This document shows, one piece after another, positions 1 through 12,300 of a stretch of DNA of 64,000 nucleotides. The position numbers and the translations under genes are program-made. Within the stretch, counting starts at the first letter, position 1. Each line of letters starts with the position of its first letter. The notes under the pieces are model-generated. The model was not told the origin of the DNA, did no database searches, and saw nothing but the letters and a program-made list of their open reading frames with translations. This DNA is from Lucinisca nassula (taxonomy: Eukaryota; Mollusca; Bivalvia; Lucinida; Lucinidae), in NCBI GenBank assembly GCA_963580285.1, contig OY757023.1, positions 89,181,108 through 89,245,107 of the forward strand, written 5' to 3'.

Positions 1-220
1 CTTCAAAAGTTTGTATTGCGATTATAGGATGTACAATTTTGATAACTGCGCCTAACCAGACTACATTTTTGTGCGGACCCATATTTCTTTGGCGGTCAAA
101 GCCGGAAGAAAGTCGTAAGAAAGCCGGAACTACTTTACAACACGCAGGATAGCTAGAGATGACAGATAGAATCTGTCATTAAAAATGGGGTGGGGGAATT
201 ATGTCATGCACTATTCACCC

Positions 221-458
221 TAACCCTTTTGGTGCCAAGAAAAACAACATCTGAAAATGTTGCCTGCTTATGTCGTCTGCTGAATCTTCTTGCAAACTTT
301 TAAAAAATATTTTTGCATACAAGCAAACAGTGTGGACCCAGATCAGACTGCTCCTAGAGGAGCACTCTGACCTGGGTCCACACTGTTTGCAAATTTTAAA
401 GTACTAGGCAGACGACAAAGCAGACGAAAATTGTCGTGATCGGCATTTTATGAGTTAA
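221..458. mobile_element. TTAA-A1 MITE
   Basis: Ends CTAACCC and GTTAA. Subterminal GTCGTCTGC / GCAGACGAC repeats flank the hairpin core CAGTGTGGACCCAGATCAG at about 325-390. It shares its right TTAA with the next element. Confidence 0.7.
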
Positions 459-645
459 CTCAAGACAACCCCTATCTTTGCAAACAGTGTAGATCCAGAT
501 CAGATGGCTTCTGAATTGATCAGGATCTATACTGTTTGACATTCAGTTTGTGAATTTGTAGGAATAAATTACATCAAGTAATCTGATTGGTTCAAAGTCA
601 GAAAAGGGTGTGGCTAAACTGAATATTCAGCAGGATAATGGTTAA
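455..645. mobile_element. TTAA-C MITE
   Basis: Hairpin core with CAGTGTAGATCCAGATCAG, followed by the C-specific tail (GGTGTGGCTAAACTGAATAT, then TCAGCAGG) ending TTAA at 642-645. It abuts the TTAA-A1 element, sharing 455-458. Confidence 0.75.
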
Positions 646-1238
646 GATGTTTTATTAGAAAAAAAAAAATCTATTAACGTTCTCAGCACTGTGAGTGATT
701 TCTGTTCCCCGCGTTTTTTTCCTGCCTGTCAGAATGTGTGGATTCCGTTGGTTACTTAAGAAAAGAATCTGTTGTCACACATTGGGGATGTAGGAATTAT
801 TGATTTTAGGACAAGCAGAGATGGTTCAGGTAGCGTTGTTGAAACTGAATATGTATTGTAATGTTCGATGCTGTTGGCAATGAGACTTAAAACAGTATCG
901 GTATGTATGCACATCAAAAGTGGATATTGACTACTTGACAGGTGTTTGATATAGACAGTAGTTTTGTTAGAAATCGGATGTAACAGCACCATTTTGAGAA
1001 AAATAGGTAGATTTCTTTAGGGTTACTTTCCTTTTTGTGTTGTTTTGAATGATGGGTTGGCATTTTGTGACAGAGAGAAGCTTAACCGGTAAACTGCCAG
1101 TCATGACTTTGGCAGACATCATTTTCCTATTTTTTTCTTATTTCGTATTATTTTTAAACACGAAAATGAGGTGATGACATATGTTAATCGTCAGCACAAA
1201 AAATAATTGGAATCTGCTCTATGAATTTACATGGTGCT
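646..1238. other. Repeat-poor intron or upstream stretch
   Basis: AT-rich, with an A-run at 659-670. A GGTAAACTGCCAGTCATGAC stretch at 1088 resembles the TTAA-A1 end, so an eroded copy may start at 1082. No exon-like ORF. Confidence 0.4.
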
Positions 1239-1450
1239 TTAACCTATAAAATGCCAGTCATGACAATTGTCGTCTGCGAGTTACTTGCAAACAGTATAGA
1301 CACAGATCAGACTGCTCCTCCTTTAGGAGCAGTCTGATCTGGGTCCACATTGTTTTCTTGTATTCCAAAAAAAAAAAAAAATGTTTGCAAGAAGATTCAG
1401 CAGACGACATACCTTTAAGTAGATGACTTTCATGGCATCATAAGGATTTA
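1239..1450. mobile_element. TTAA-A1 MITE
   Basis: Starts TTAACC and carries the same GTCGTCTGC subterminal repeats and AGATCAGACTGCTCC hairpin core as the copy at 221. An A-run lies near 1366-1381. The right end abuts a TTAA-C copy. Confidence 0.7.
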
Positions 1451-1627
1451 CCCTTCTCTTGCTGAATATTCAGTTTAGCCACACCCATTTCTGACTTTGA
1501 ACCAATCAGATTACTTGATGTAATTTATTATTTATTCCTAAAAATTCATAAATTGAATGTCAAAGAGTGTAGATCCTGATCAGAAGCCATCTGAGCTGGA
1601 TCTACACTGTTTGCAAAGAAAAGGGTT
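1447..1627. mobile_element. TTAA-C MITE, reversed
   Basis: Reverse orientation of the copy at 455. CTTGCTGAATATTCAGTTTA, then GCCACACCCATTTCTGAC on the left, the GATCCTGATCAG hairpin on the right. The terminal TTAA copies have decayed (TTAC, GTTG). Confidence 0.7.
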
Positions 1628-2028
1628 GTGAAAAACAGGCTGGGAAGAATACATGTTTGAGTCAAAATAATAATAAATTAAGGTCTTGATTCCCTAAACC
1701 CTATACTTACCCAAGGAAGCAATTCTTTTATTAAAGAGGTCTACTTTTCAATGATAGAATTTTCCTTGGTTAGTATACTCCCTTTCTGAAGGGACTAAAT
1801 AAACGGAAACAAACCGGATTTTTATGGAAATTATGTCCCTTGTTGGAAACCCAGGTGAAACCAAAGCACACTAGTGAAATTGGACATTGGGGACAAACTT
1901 TGTCATTTAATATGGCAAATATACTCATATTTTTGCGGAAAAATGTGATCAGTTTTTGCAAATGCAAAAGCTGCTCAAATTTTAAGCAAAAGTTTGAAAA
2001 ATACCACTGTATTTTATGTCTTTGAATA
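1628..2028. other. Intronic stretch with an eroded palindromic repeat
   Basis: The part at 1910-1995 (TTTTTGCAAATGCAAAAGCT) resembles the inner palindrome of the MITE at 63036-63279. The rest holds nothing recognised. Confidence 0.4.
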
Positions 2029-2237
2029 TACAGTAAATTTCTGCTATTCAGACCACCTAAAATTAAGACTATTTTGCTCTAAAAAGGTTATTTAGAAGGC
2101 TGCAGTTATTCTTTCTAAGTGTTTTCTGCACACAATGTCCTCTGGTCACAGACCAGCTTTGAGACTATTCAAAAGTGGTCTTAAAGACCACTTTTGAACA
2201 GTCCCAAAGGTGGTCTTAATATAGGAATTTAACTTTA
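2029..2237. mobile_element. TA-L MITE
   Basis: TACAGTAAATTTCTGCTATT at one end, GGTCTTAATATAGGAATTTA at the other, and the inner palindrome AGTGGTCTTAAAGACCACTT. TA target, pogo/Tigger-like ends. Other copies are at 42210, 48066 and 50237. Confidence 0.75.
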
Positions 2238-2641
2238 TGGGCTTTGGGTATGGTGGAAGGATTTGTTCTGGAATCAAGCTGAGTCAGAGAGTATTTTTCT
2301 GCAAAACAGAAAGAATTGATTTTAGATACATATACAGCCTCATGGTATTGACATATATAAAAAGCTTGTAACGCCTGTATATCATGGTATATGGTAGTTC
2401 CATCACGTACATGTAGCAATTGGATAGCAGGGGTGAAAGACTAGAAGGGGGATAAGGTTTGTTGAGTGCATAAAAGGGAATGTGATATTCATTTGTAAGG
2501 TTAGAAATCTATTGTGTGTTTATTCTGTGTTTTTCGCAGTTGCAATTTCAAAATTTATTTTTGTTGTTTATTATTACATAGTAAAATGATAAGCGGTAAC
2601 AGCCATTTTCGTTTGGCCAAAAAATAAATATCAACATCAGC

Positions 2642-2644
<3 letters not shown>

Positions 2645-2689
<45 letters not shown>

Positions 2690-2690
2690 T
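2645..2690 (+). repeat. (ATC)n microsatellite
   Basis: About 15 uninterrupted ATC units. Confidence 0.95.
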
Positions 2691-2704
2691 TTATAAATCC
2701 TCAC

Positions 2705-3105
2705 TTAACCCTTTTGCACCAAATGGAATTTAGAAGCCTCTGTGGTGCAGTGGCTATGCTACTCGCCTTGTAAACCAGAGATCGCAGGATCGATCCCGGG
2801 CTTCTCCAGACTTTCGGATGAGTCTTTAAACCAATGTCCCGTCTCCGTATGATATTATCTGTTGGTGTGAAGTAAAACTGTAACACTGACTCACCAAATG
2901 GAATCTTCCCCCTAAAATATAGCAGGAGTTCATTTAAAAATTTAGGGGTGGCAGGTTGTTTTCTTAAAATTTTATTTGGAAAATGGCTGAACTTTATGCA
3001 AATAGTGCAGGCCCTGATTAGACGCCACATTCTGCGGCGTCTGATCTGGGCCTGCACTGTTTGCCAAGGTACCTGTTTTGGGGTTTCTGGTACAAAATGG
3101 GTTAA
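2705..3105. mobile_element. TTAA-B MITE split by a SINE
   Basis: TTAACCC at 2705 and GGGTTAA ending 3105. Core GCAAATAGTGCAGGCCCTGA and CGCCGCA-type hairpin at about 3000-3062. A SINE at 2730-2891 interrupts the left arm. Confidence 0.85.
2730..2891 (+). mobile_element. SINE-T2, tRNA-like, with 13-base target duplication
   Basis: Begins AGAAGCCTCTGTGGTGCAGT (A-box-like TGGTGCAGTGG), with B-box-like GGATCGATCCC. It is flanked by CACCAAATGGAAT at 2717-2729 and 2892-2904. Other copies are at 21534 and 21031. Confidence 0.85.
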
Positions 3106-3133
3106 TATAGAAAAAAACTGGGATTTACAGCTG

Positions 3134-3155
3134 CAAAAAAAAAAAAAAAAAAAAG
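3134..3155 (+). repeat. Poly-A run
   Basis: About 20 consecutive A, within 100 bases upstream of SPEN visible exon 1. Confidence 0.9.
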
Positions 3156-3234
3156 GACAACTATTTGCATTGCCAGAACCTACTCACCTTTTCAACATTA
3201 TTACATTAGTAACCTTATGTGGTCTTTGTTTCAG

Positions 3235-3346
3235 ATACGAGTTTGCGAGATGGTCTGTTCCACGAGTACAAGAAATATGGTAAAGTGACAGCTGTCCAGG
3301 TCTGTGGTGTTGCCGACGGCAGATACGCTATTGTCAGCTTCAAGCA
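3235..3346 (+). CDS. SPEN: SPEN visible exon 1: second half of an RRM (human RRM2)
   Basis: The exon follows a TTTCAG acceptor at 3229-3234 and ends at a GTAAGT donor at 3347. Two bases complete a codon from an upstream exon. The residues SLRDGLFHEYKKYGKVTAVQ match the alpha1-beta2 part of SPEN RRM2 (human SLKDGLFHEFKKYGKV). The first beta strand with RNP2 must be on an exon upstream of the window. Exon end phase 2. Known role of this RRM group: binding structured RNA. Confidence 0.93.
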
Positions 3347-6300
3347 GTAAGTTTTAACTCTTTTTATCATATGACGTCGCGTCTGAGAGTGTAATAACGT
3401 CATGTATTATTTTCGATAATCCACTAGTGGATTAAATATCATATGCAAATTAGCTAGATACGTCCCGTAACATTACATGTACGACGTCCTTAACGACGTC
3501 GCGTTTACTAACGGCGGAATATTGACATTTTTGTAAACAATCGTGAATAAAATGAGTTTAAAATGTCATATGATAAATAGAATCTTGCATTCGTGCTCAT
3601 GTATTATTGAATTTATTAAACTCGTTGAGGAAAAGGGATAAAATGCTCGGCACAGCCTCGCATTTTATCCCTTTTCCTCAACTTGTTTAATAAATTCAAT
3701 AATACATGAGCACTCATGTAAGATCCTCTTTCTCCAGTAGTCGTGACTTTTGTTGCCTGTTGATGAGCTTCGCAAACATTTTGGATTCAGATCCGGCCCG
3801 ACTGACACACCTGTGCAACATAGTGCATTTTTTCGCATCCTCAAAATGGCTACTATACAAATACTGATGAAATTCCGAGACATTTTGCATATTTATACTG
3901 CAAACATAGGTTGCTGGTGCTCGTTAAAACCACCTAATTGAGGCGGTTCTAAAGAGTAACCACAACCTCGTATGTCTTGGAGCAGAAATAAGAAAAATAA
4001 TGTATACCCCCGTAAATCTCAGTTTTCTATAGATATAAAGTGGGGTTTAGGGGGTGTTGTTTCATGGACTTGTTCACTTGATGTCTGAATCCTATTTGCC
4101 ACACTGATTGTTCCATCAAAGATATTTTGGAAAAAGGTGACTTTAAAAAATCCGCATCTGACATAAAAGCAGGCAAAATTTGCAAAAGCTGCTCTCATTT
4201 TTTTCAGCAAATATAAGAAATAAGATATTGTACCTGCTAAAACAGATAACAATTTGACCACTAACGAGCTCGTTAAGCGAAGATGTTTTGAACAACTGGA
4301 CTCTGATGCACACATGATTCACATAAAATTTCCGGCCTCATTTTCTCTGAAAGTATCATCATCATCAACGGATTTTTGATTAACGTGCAGGTACAGGGGC
4401 AAGGTCCACATAAGTGGGCCTCTTCCAGGTAGCTGGCTTGCTGCACGCATGGCAGGTCTTACACCAGATCTCCAGGCCTGTCTATCATCAGGATCGAAAG
4501 CAGAGAGCTTCCATTCTCTGCAATCTCTTTCTGTCAGCTGCTTCCAGGTCATCCTGGGCTTTCCAGGTCCCCGCTTTCCACCTACCTGTATGTCACAGGC
4601 AGTCTTGACTGCACCATTGGAGCGTTCCACATTTCCATACCAGCAGAGCCTTCTATTTTTCAGGATGAGGTCCAGGTCCTCAATGCCAAGACGCTCAAGT
4701 ACCTCACTGAACCTGAGGGTGACAGTGTCCTGTGGCTTGACATTGCAGATCTGTCTAATCATTGCCCTGTCATTCCGCTGAAGATGTTGGAGGTTTGGCT
4801 TTGTCAATGGCCATGTCTCACTGGCATGGAGCATTGCGCTCCGCACACAAGAACTGTACACACGGCCACGTGTCTTGAACGAGAGGTGGCGGGAAGAGAG
4901 AACTGGTAGCAACTCCTTGAATTTCTTCCGGGCTGTTTTCACACGTGATGTGGTTGAAAGGTGGCAACCACCCGCTGCAGAGAGCATATCACCTAGGTAG
5001 CAAAAGGAAGCCACAACCTCCAACTTGTCGGATCAAACTTAGACTTCCTTCTGTGGTCTGCCATCTAAGGGTCGTGCAGTTCCTTGGCACCTTGTACACC
5101 TGTAATCAGGGTCCTTTATCAAGCGCTTGAGCCCACTGCATTTCTTGTGCACCCAGAACTTGCAACCATTACAAAAGATACCGTTGCTGCCCACTCCAGT
5201 GCGGCACACAGCGCATGGGAACTGGCCGGATTCAGAAAATGAAATTATTTCTGTTGTGTTTTGAGGGTTAACCCTTGACCTGCTGAATATTCATATATGC
5301 CACACCCACTACCGATTATCAACCAATCAGATTACTTGATGCAAATTATTGCAACACATTCACAATCTGAATGGCAAACAATGTAGATCCTGATCAGATG
5401 GCTTCATCAGAAGCCATCTGATCTGGATCTTCATTGTTTGGAAAATAAGGCTCAGCAGGACAAGGGTTAACCCTTTTTGTACCAAATGGAATGGCAGGAA
5501 TCCATTTCCATATTTAGGGGTGACAGGTTGCGTTATCTTCAAAATTTATTTGGAAAATAGCTGAACTTTTTGCAAATAATGTAGGCCCTGATCAGACGCC
5601 GAGTCGTTTGGCGTCTGATCTGGGCCTGCATTGTTTGCCAATTACCCGTTTTGTAGTTTCTGGTACAAAAGGGTGAAACAGATCTCAGTGTTACACATTT
5701 AGCATTCTTTTACAGGGGAGAAGATGCTGCGAAGGCTCTTACTGCATCTCATGGGAAACGATTCTTTGGTACACAGATTGAGGTCGCGCAGCATGAGGGT
5801 ATAGGTAAGTTTCGAATGACATGTTTTGCCTTGTAAATGTGTCTGTAAAAAAATTAGCCATTGCGGTCACCCCATTGTCAGTGCCTGCATGCAGATTTTG
5901 TTTAACCACGATCCTGCCGATTAAATTAATTTGCCACACCCATTTCTGCATATTTACCAATCAAATTGCTTGAAATGATATATTCATTCAAATTCGCAAA
6001 CCAAATGTCTACAAAAGCCATCTACACTATTTGCAAAGGTAGGGGTCTTCATGTTCAGCAGGGTATGGTTAAAGTCTGTCTTGACGTCATATTTTGTAAA
6101 GGTTTGGATTACTGGTAGATATTGGTCAAACGTTTGAACTGCTGGTAGTGCTACCAGCCTCTAGCCCCTTCCCCACCCACTACATGACTGGTCTCTAAGA
6201 TTGATGGTGCAGACATGGAAAATTACCCTTGCCACAGCATTTGTTCAGTTTCCGCTGATTCAGAGGATAGTCTTCAGTTTCGGACGAAATAATGTGCTCT

Positions 6301-9300
6301 GTACTGGTCAGCCACTTATGTATAATCTGGGCCAGGAAAAATGTAGTTAGGTGAACAGAATCGCTCAGTATGAATTAAAAATGTTGGCTGGGCAGTTAAC
6401 CCATTTTGTACCGGTCCAAACCCCAAAACAGGTACCCTGGCAAACAGTGCAGGCACAGATCAGACGCTGCAGAGCGCGGCGTCTGATCAGGGCCTACACT
6501 ATGTGCAAAAAGTTCAACTATTTTCCGAATAAATATTTAAAGATAACACAACCTGTCACCCCCAAAATTTTGAAATGGACTCCTGCCATATTTAAGGAGG
6601 AAGATTCGATTTGGTACAAAAAGGGTTAAACTCCAAATCAAGCCAGACCAGGGGGACTACGGTGTATTTGCCTCATGAAACTGGCTTTCTTGCTGGGCAG
6701 CTGTTTTTAGACTTTCTTGCTGGGCAACTCTTTTTCACTCATTCAATGATTTTTTTTATCCATGGAGTGTTCTGTTTGTATTTCTAAGGCTTTAAAGTCA
6801 GACTCCTTTCTTGATATATTTTTGCAACACGGGGCTATATTTCTGAGAGTGTCAGGTGTTCTTGTCATGGCAACAGCGTTATGACAACCAAGCATCAAAG
6901 GCATCTGATGCCATGTAGTGTAATGGTCTCTGGTGGACCAGTCATCTTTCATATCCAATGTGTGTTCAGCAGCATGACCAACAGTGTAGACCCTGATCAG
7001 ACTGCTCCTTCAGGGGTCTACATTATTTCAGTTTTAAATTTTGTAAAGTTGGTGCTCAGAATTTCATGCTAACTACCACACCAGATTGAGGGGAACTTTT
7101 TTTGTGACAAGGCACAAATGACGTTGGAAATTTTCATTAGCAAGTTTCACACATAATAATATAAGGATGATTTTGTTGTTAGACTGAAAAAGAGATGTTA
7201 TTCCAGCGTTTCGAAAAATGGATGAAAAATGTTAGTGTAATAAATAGTGGCCTCCACAGGCGTTGTGTGGTCGCGTGGATATATGCAGATTTTGGTGCTA
7301 TGAAACAGTAAGTTTTGAAATACACTAATGACAGTTTTAGAATTTTTAGAGTCGGTCTAATTAATGTACACCACATCCTCTTTGTAACACTATTAATGGG
7401 GTCCAAAGCAGAAGTCATGTTAGTTAAACAACCATTTATAGCCAAACAAAAATGTATAGATTATATAGAAAAATGATCATTTATGATCATTTAAACAGTG
7501 CTATATCCAAAACTGTGTTATAATGAACTGTGTTATTATGAGGTGGTGGTGTATTAAATATGAGCTCCTCCCCCCCCCCCCCCCCTCCCCCCCAGCCCTT
7601 GTTTTTTGTCCATGCATTCACACAAAATTCACATTCAAACGGGTAAATCACAGTATTGTGGCCACCTAGGTTGCACCTGGTAGCAAAAAATCAACTTTGC
7701 ACAATTCTTATAAAAACATTTTTTTCATAGGGGTTAGTATCCTAAATGTATAGCATTTGCAGCCTTTCGGGCGGAGAGTGGTACAAATGTGTTTATTGAT
7801 GCTTCACATGTATGTGGGTGGAAAGTGGTTACGGACACTACAGGGTGTACATAACACTATAGCTAAACAACATTAACCATATTAAACTTTATTAACTTTG
7901 CTTTAAACATGACTAGGAACACTAACAAGTAAAAATAATCAGTCTTTGCAAAAGTAATAAAGCTTGAAGAAAAAATAATGCACATAAGTTGCCATCACTG
8001 TTCAAGACACACAAATAATAAGCCAAAACTTTGTTATGATAATCCCGATAAGCCAATCATTCCAAATAAAACTTATTTAAACTAGACATCAAAGTCATAT
8101 GCACAAACTGAAAACAAGATGTAGTTCTTTGGACATAAGTTGAATGGAAAAAATTCAGAAGATTTATCACAGCTAAAATGGTTACGGACACTACAAATTT
8201 AACAATGCTTCATTTTTTTTCAAATTTCAATCAACTGTTTACTTTTTTTAAAGAAATATGCAGTGAAAAAATATAAAATAAATTACAAAATAAATTAAAC
8301 AGGAAAATATTTGCTGGAATGTTTGAAATTTAACATAGAAGGTCCCAATAAACGGAAACACATAATGTACAAAAAAGTGAAACCCTGATTTAAAAATATA
8401 AAATTAATATGCTAAGCAAATCAAATAGAAATTAATTCATAACACAATTTAAGCCAACCTATAGGATGAAAATTTGATAAATATCCAGCAACTTTTAAAT
8501 TTTGAAACTTAAGTGGTGCAAAATGTTACGGACACTACAGCATTTTTAGGCGAATCAAATAGCTAAATCGTACATTCATGTATCAGGTCTTTGTATAAAG
8601 CAAATTTAATTTAAAATGGTCTCCAAAATCAGATGATAAGTAAAAAAAACAAAAAAAAACACCAGGAATGTACATTTTTTAACTATTAATTGTCACCAAA
8701 AGCAAACATTATTTTTTTTGTTACATAGGCCCCCTGCCCATCGAGGCTTGAAGAAATAGATGAGCTGCATGATGCCTCCAGGATTAGCTAATACCAACCG
8801 CACAGAAATACTGGTAAACCACTTAGAGGATCTAAGCCTGCCCAGTCATAATGGTGCAAGTCAGACCTTCTGTGCTTATAAACCCTATTGGTTTCATTGG
8901 GCAACAGGGCTTGAGATGTCATTTTATCTCAATATCGGGTAAAAGTCCCACAAAATTGGAAGCAACATCTCGAAAATGACCTATACAGTGTTGACAGGGA
9001 CGTTAAACCTCAAATCAAACAAAAACAAAAACAAACTTACTGTATATATAGCTATGTAAAATTGTCAGACATGTTAAATATTTGATACAAAGAAGTAGAT
9101 GTATATAATTGGCCCCCGTCCATCGGGGCTTGAAGAAATAGATGGACTGCATGATGCTTCCACGCAGAGCTGAAACCGACCCCCACACACGTACTGGTAG
9201 ACCGCTTAGAGGATCTAAGCCTGCCCAAGCAAAGCAGTGGAGTTGGCCCGTCCATGCTTATAAACCCTATTCAGGGATTTTCCTAGTGCAAATTTGGGGC

Positions 9301-12300
9301 TGGTAATCGGCCCCTATTTTTCCCAATTTAGAGACAGATATTTCCAAATTTTACAACAAATTTACCAATTTCTGATTTTGTGCTACATTTTGATGAAAAT
9401 TTCATGAAAATTGAACCAAAATTGACAAACTTACGACTGATATAAATTCCCAACTTTACATATTGGTGAGCTGTTTTTCCCAAACCCAACGGCCCCTGGA
9501 CCCTGATTATGAAGGGTAGGAAAATCCCTGCTATTGGTTTCATTAGGCAGCAGGACTTGAGATGTCATTTCATCTCAATGTCGGGTAAAAGTCCCACAAA
9601 ATTGGAAGCAACGTCTCCAAAATGACCTATACAGTGTTAACGGGGACGTTAAACCTCAAATCAAACAAAAGATGTATATGATGCAAAATAATTTTGGTTT
9701 ACGATTTCAGTATAGCTTTTACAATTGCCCTGTGATGAAGACTAGAATTTGATAAACATAACAGTTAATAAGTTAAAGGTTAAAAATTTGAAATTTGAAC
9801 ATTTCATGTTAGGTAAGGAGACTAGAATTTGATAAACATAACAACAATTAACAATTTAGCATACATGTATTTACAAGTTAAAAGCTAGAAATTTGAACAT
9901 TTCATGATTGAAAAAATAGATTGGGTTGCATGGTGCTTCCATGCAGAGCGTAATCCGACCCCACATGAGACTTACATACAGTATCACTTTGCCTGGACAG
10001 ACTTAGACCTTCTAAAATATGTGTACTGGTAAACGGCTTAGGTTTAAACCTGCCCAGGCAAAGTGATGAGAGTCAGACTGCCCATGCATATAAACCCTAT
10101 TGGTTTCATTGGGCGGCAGGCCTTGAGATGTCATTTCATCTAAGCGCGGGGTAAAAAAATCCACAAAATTAGAGGCAACATCTCAAAAAATTAAAATGAC
10201 CTATATAGTGTTGAGGTGGCCTTTAAACCTCAGTCCCTGCCCTTCGGGCGTGGTGAAATAGATTGGGTTGTATGATGCTTCCACACAGAGCTGAAGCCGA
10301 CCACCCATGAATACTGGCAAATTAACTGCTTAGAGGGTCCAAGCCTGCCTAGGAACAGTGTGCAAGTCAGACAGTCCATGCTTATAAACCTTATTTGTTT
10401 CATTTGGCGGTAGAGCTTGGGATGTCATTTCATCTCAGTGTCGGGTAAAAGTCTCACAAATTGGAAGCAATGTCTCCAAAATGACCTATATAGTGTTGAC
10501 GGGGACATTAAACCTAAAATCAAACAAACAATGAGGCAGTTCTAATGAGCACCAACAGGCTATGTTTGGAGTTCAAACCAGTAAAATATCGTAAATCAAA
10601 AAGTAACTATTTTAAAGATAGAAAAGAATGCACTATGTCACACTGGTGTGTTATTGTAATGTGAAAAAAAAAAACCACGCCAAAAAAAAAGCGACAATAA
10701 ACCAATAAATTAAGAGTTAAAATTGATACAGGAATATGTGTTTCAAAGAAACTGGAATATAAGTATAATGCTTAAACTAGATATTGAAATTTCTTGTAGT
10801 GTCCGTAACCAATTTAGTTCTTGAGAGATGTATCAAAACTTCAGATATTCAACGCCTATGGAATGTATTAATTTAAAGAACTGCTAGTATTTTTGCACAC
10901 GCCTACCTTGTTTGTAAAATAAAACCAGAACGTTCATGCAGTTTCGCTCTGCTGGCCCCCTAATTATATGATTTTCTATTAAATTATGAAAAAAAAATTA
11001 AATAAACAATAATAATAATAATTCCAGTGGCTATTTTAGCATCCAGTGCATTATTTCTAGATGAAATTAAAACTTATACCTGCCAATGATCAGACATTTA
11101 TTCACAGATGTTACTGATGTGTGACCCCATAGATTATGGTTACGGACACTACAAGAACATAGTAGCTGATTACTTATCCTCTGCAGATACCCTTGGGACT
11201 TTGCTAATTAGATTCTTCTGCTTTATTATTATAGAGAATACTTATTCTGTCATAAAACTTCAAAACAAGACAGTCAACAACCATGTGGATACACCAGTTT
11301 TATTTTTTTTCATGGAGATGCAATTTTTTAAAATTATTGCGCAATTTTGCATCAAAAAGTGTACATTGTTGTATCATCCATTTGGAACAGTTGAGTTATA
11401 ATTGATTAGTCTGAAGACATATAATATCATTTTGAAAAGTATTATTAAAGTAATGTTTCCCAGATTTTAATATCGATATCAGTAAAAAGGCGTTTGTTTT
11501 CAGGTTACGGACACTACAGCATTTTTGTAGTGTCCGTAACCACAAAATCGTTCACAGAGGATGATTAGTTGTTGGAAAAAATACTAATTGTGTTTCATTA
11601 AAGGTTATTATACACAAAGTATTAAAAACAGAATTTTTTATTCAAACAAAGCTACTGGCAGTAACAAAATGTATCATGGTTACGGACACTACCACTTTTT
11701 TTTTGACTGTTGTTTTCCTGATAAGTGATCCTGAAATTTATTAATAATCAGCAGGGGAGAACAATATGATTTCTACCACTATGGCATTCTTAATAGATCA
11801 TTTTTAAGGAATTTCAATAAAGTAAACACCACTCTCCTATGGGTATGGTGTGCATAACCAGAGGGTTGTGTTCAAAGTCTTGAAATGTATAACGAAGTAC
11901 CGCCTCTATAATTATGGTGATATCTTGAAAAGTTTTCAGCGCATATCAAGAAATTATATATCAAAATTTTCTTCAGACAATTTTCTATATTACTGAAATT
12001 GAAAAAATAACCTGTTTGCCATGCATTATTATTTAAAATTTGTTTGTAAAATGGTATTTTTTAAAGTGCAACCCATAACGTTGAAAATATGCCATTTTGG
12101 GGGGTCTTTGATGGCTGCTGACAATATGAAAAAGTAGCTAGACCATTCATTTATTTTGAACATCTGAGCCACATGCCTTGCTAAGTTTCTATGGAATAAA
12201 TTCAAATTTAAAGTCAAATCTCAGACAGTAAGGCTGATATAACATGCTGAAATTAAAAAAAGCCACAATATTGTGATTCACCCGAAAGCATCCTAGACCC

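Larger units (their letters stand above)
7640..12284. other. AT-rich block with repeated GGTTACGGACACTACA, bounded by a 23-base inverted repeat
   Basis: The 16-mer or its complement occurs at 7827, 8180, 8524 (one mismatch), 10795 (minus), 11138, 11503, 11526 (minus) and 11678 (last base pair differs). Inverted copies of a 23-base sequence (21 of 23 match; contains ATTGTGGC) lie at 7640-7662 and 12262-12284. Sequence between the motifs is AT-rich and not alike from unit to unit. SINE-F copies are inserted inside. No protein-coding frame of note. It may be one large non-autonomous element or an old satellite; unrecognised. Confidence 0.5.

Noticed and set aside
1..3234. Upstream host gene
   Set aside because: No exon-like frame with splice sites; visible exon 1 is mid-RRM with a split codon, so this is SPEN intron.
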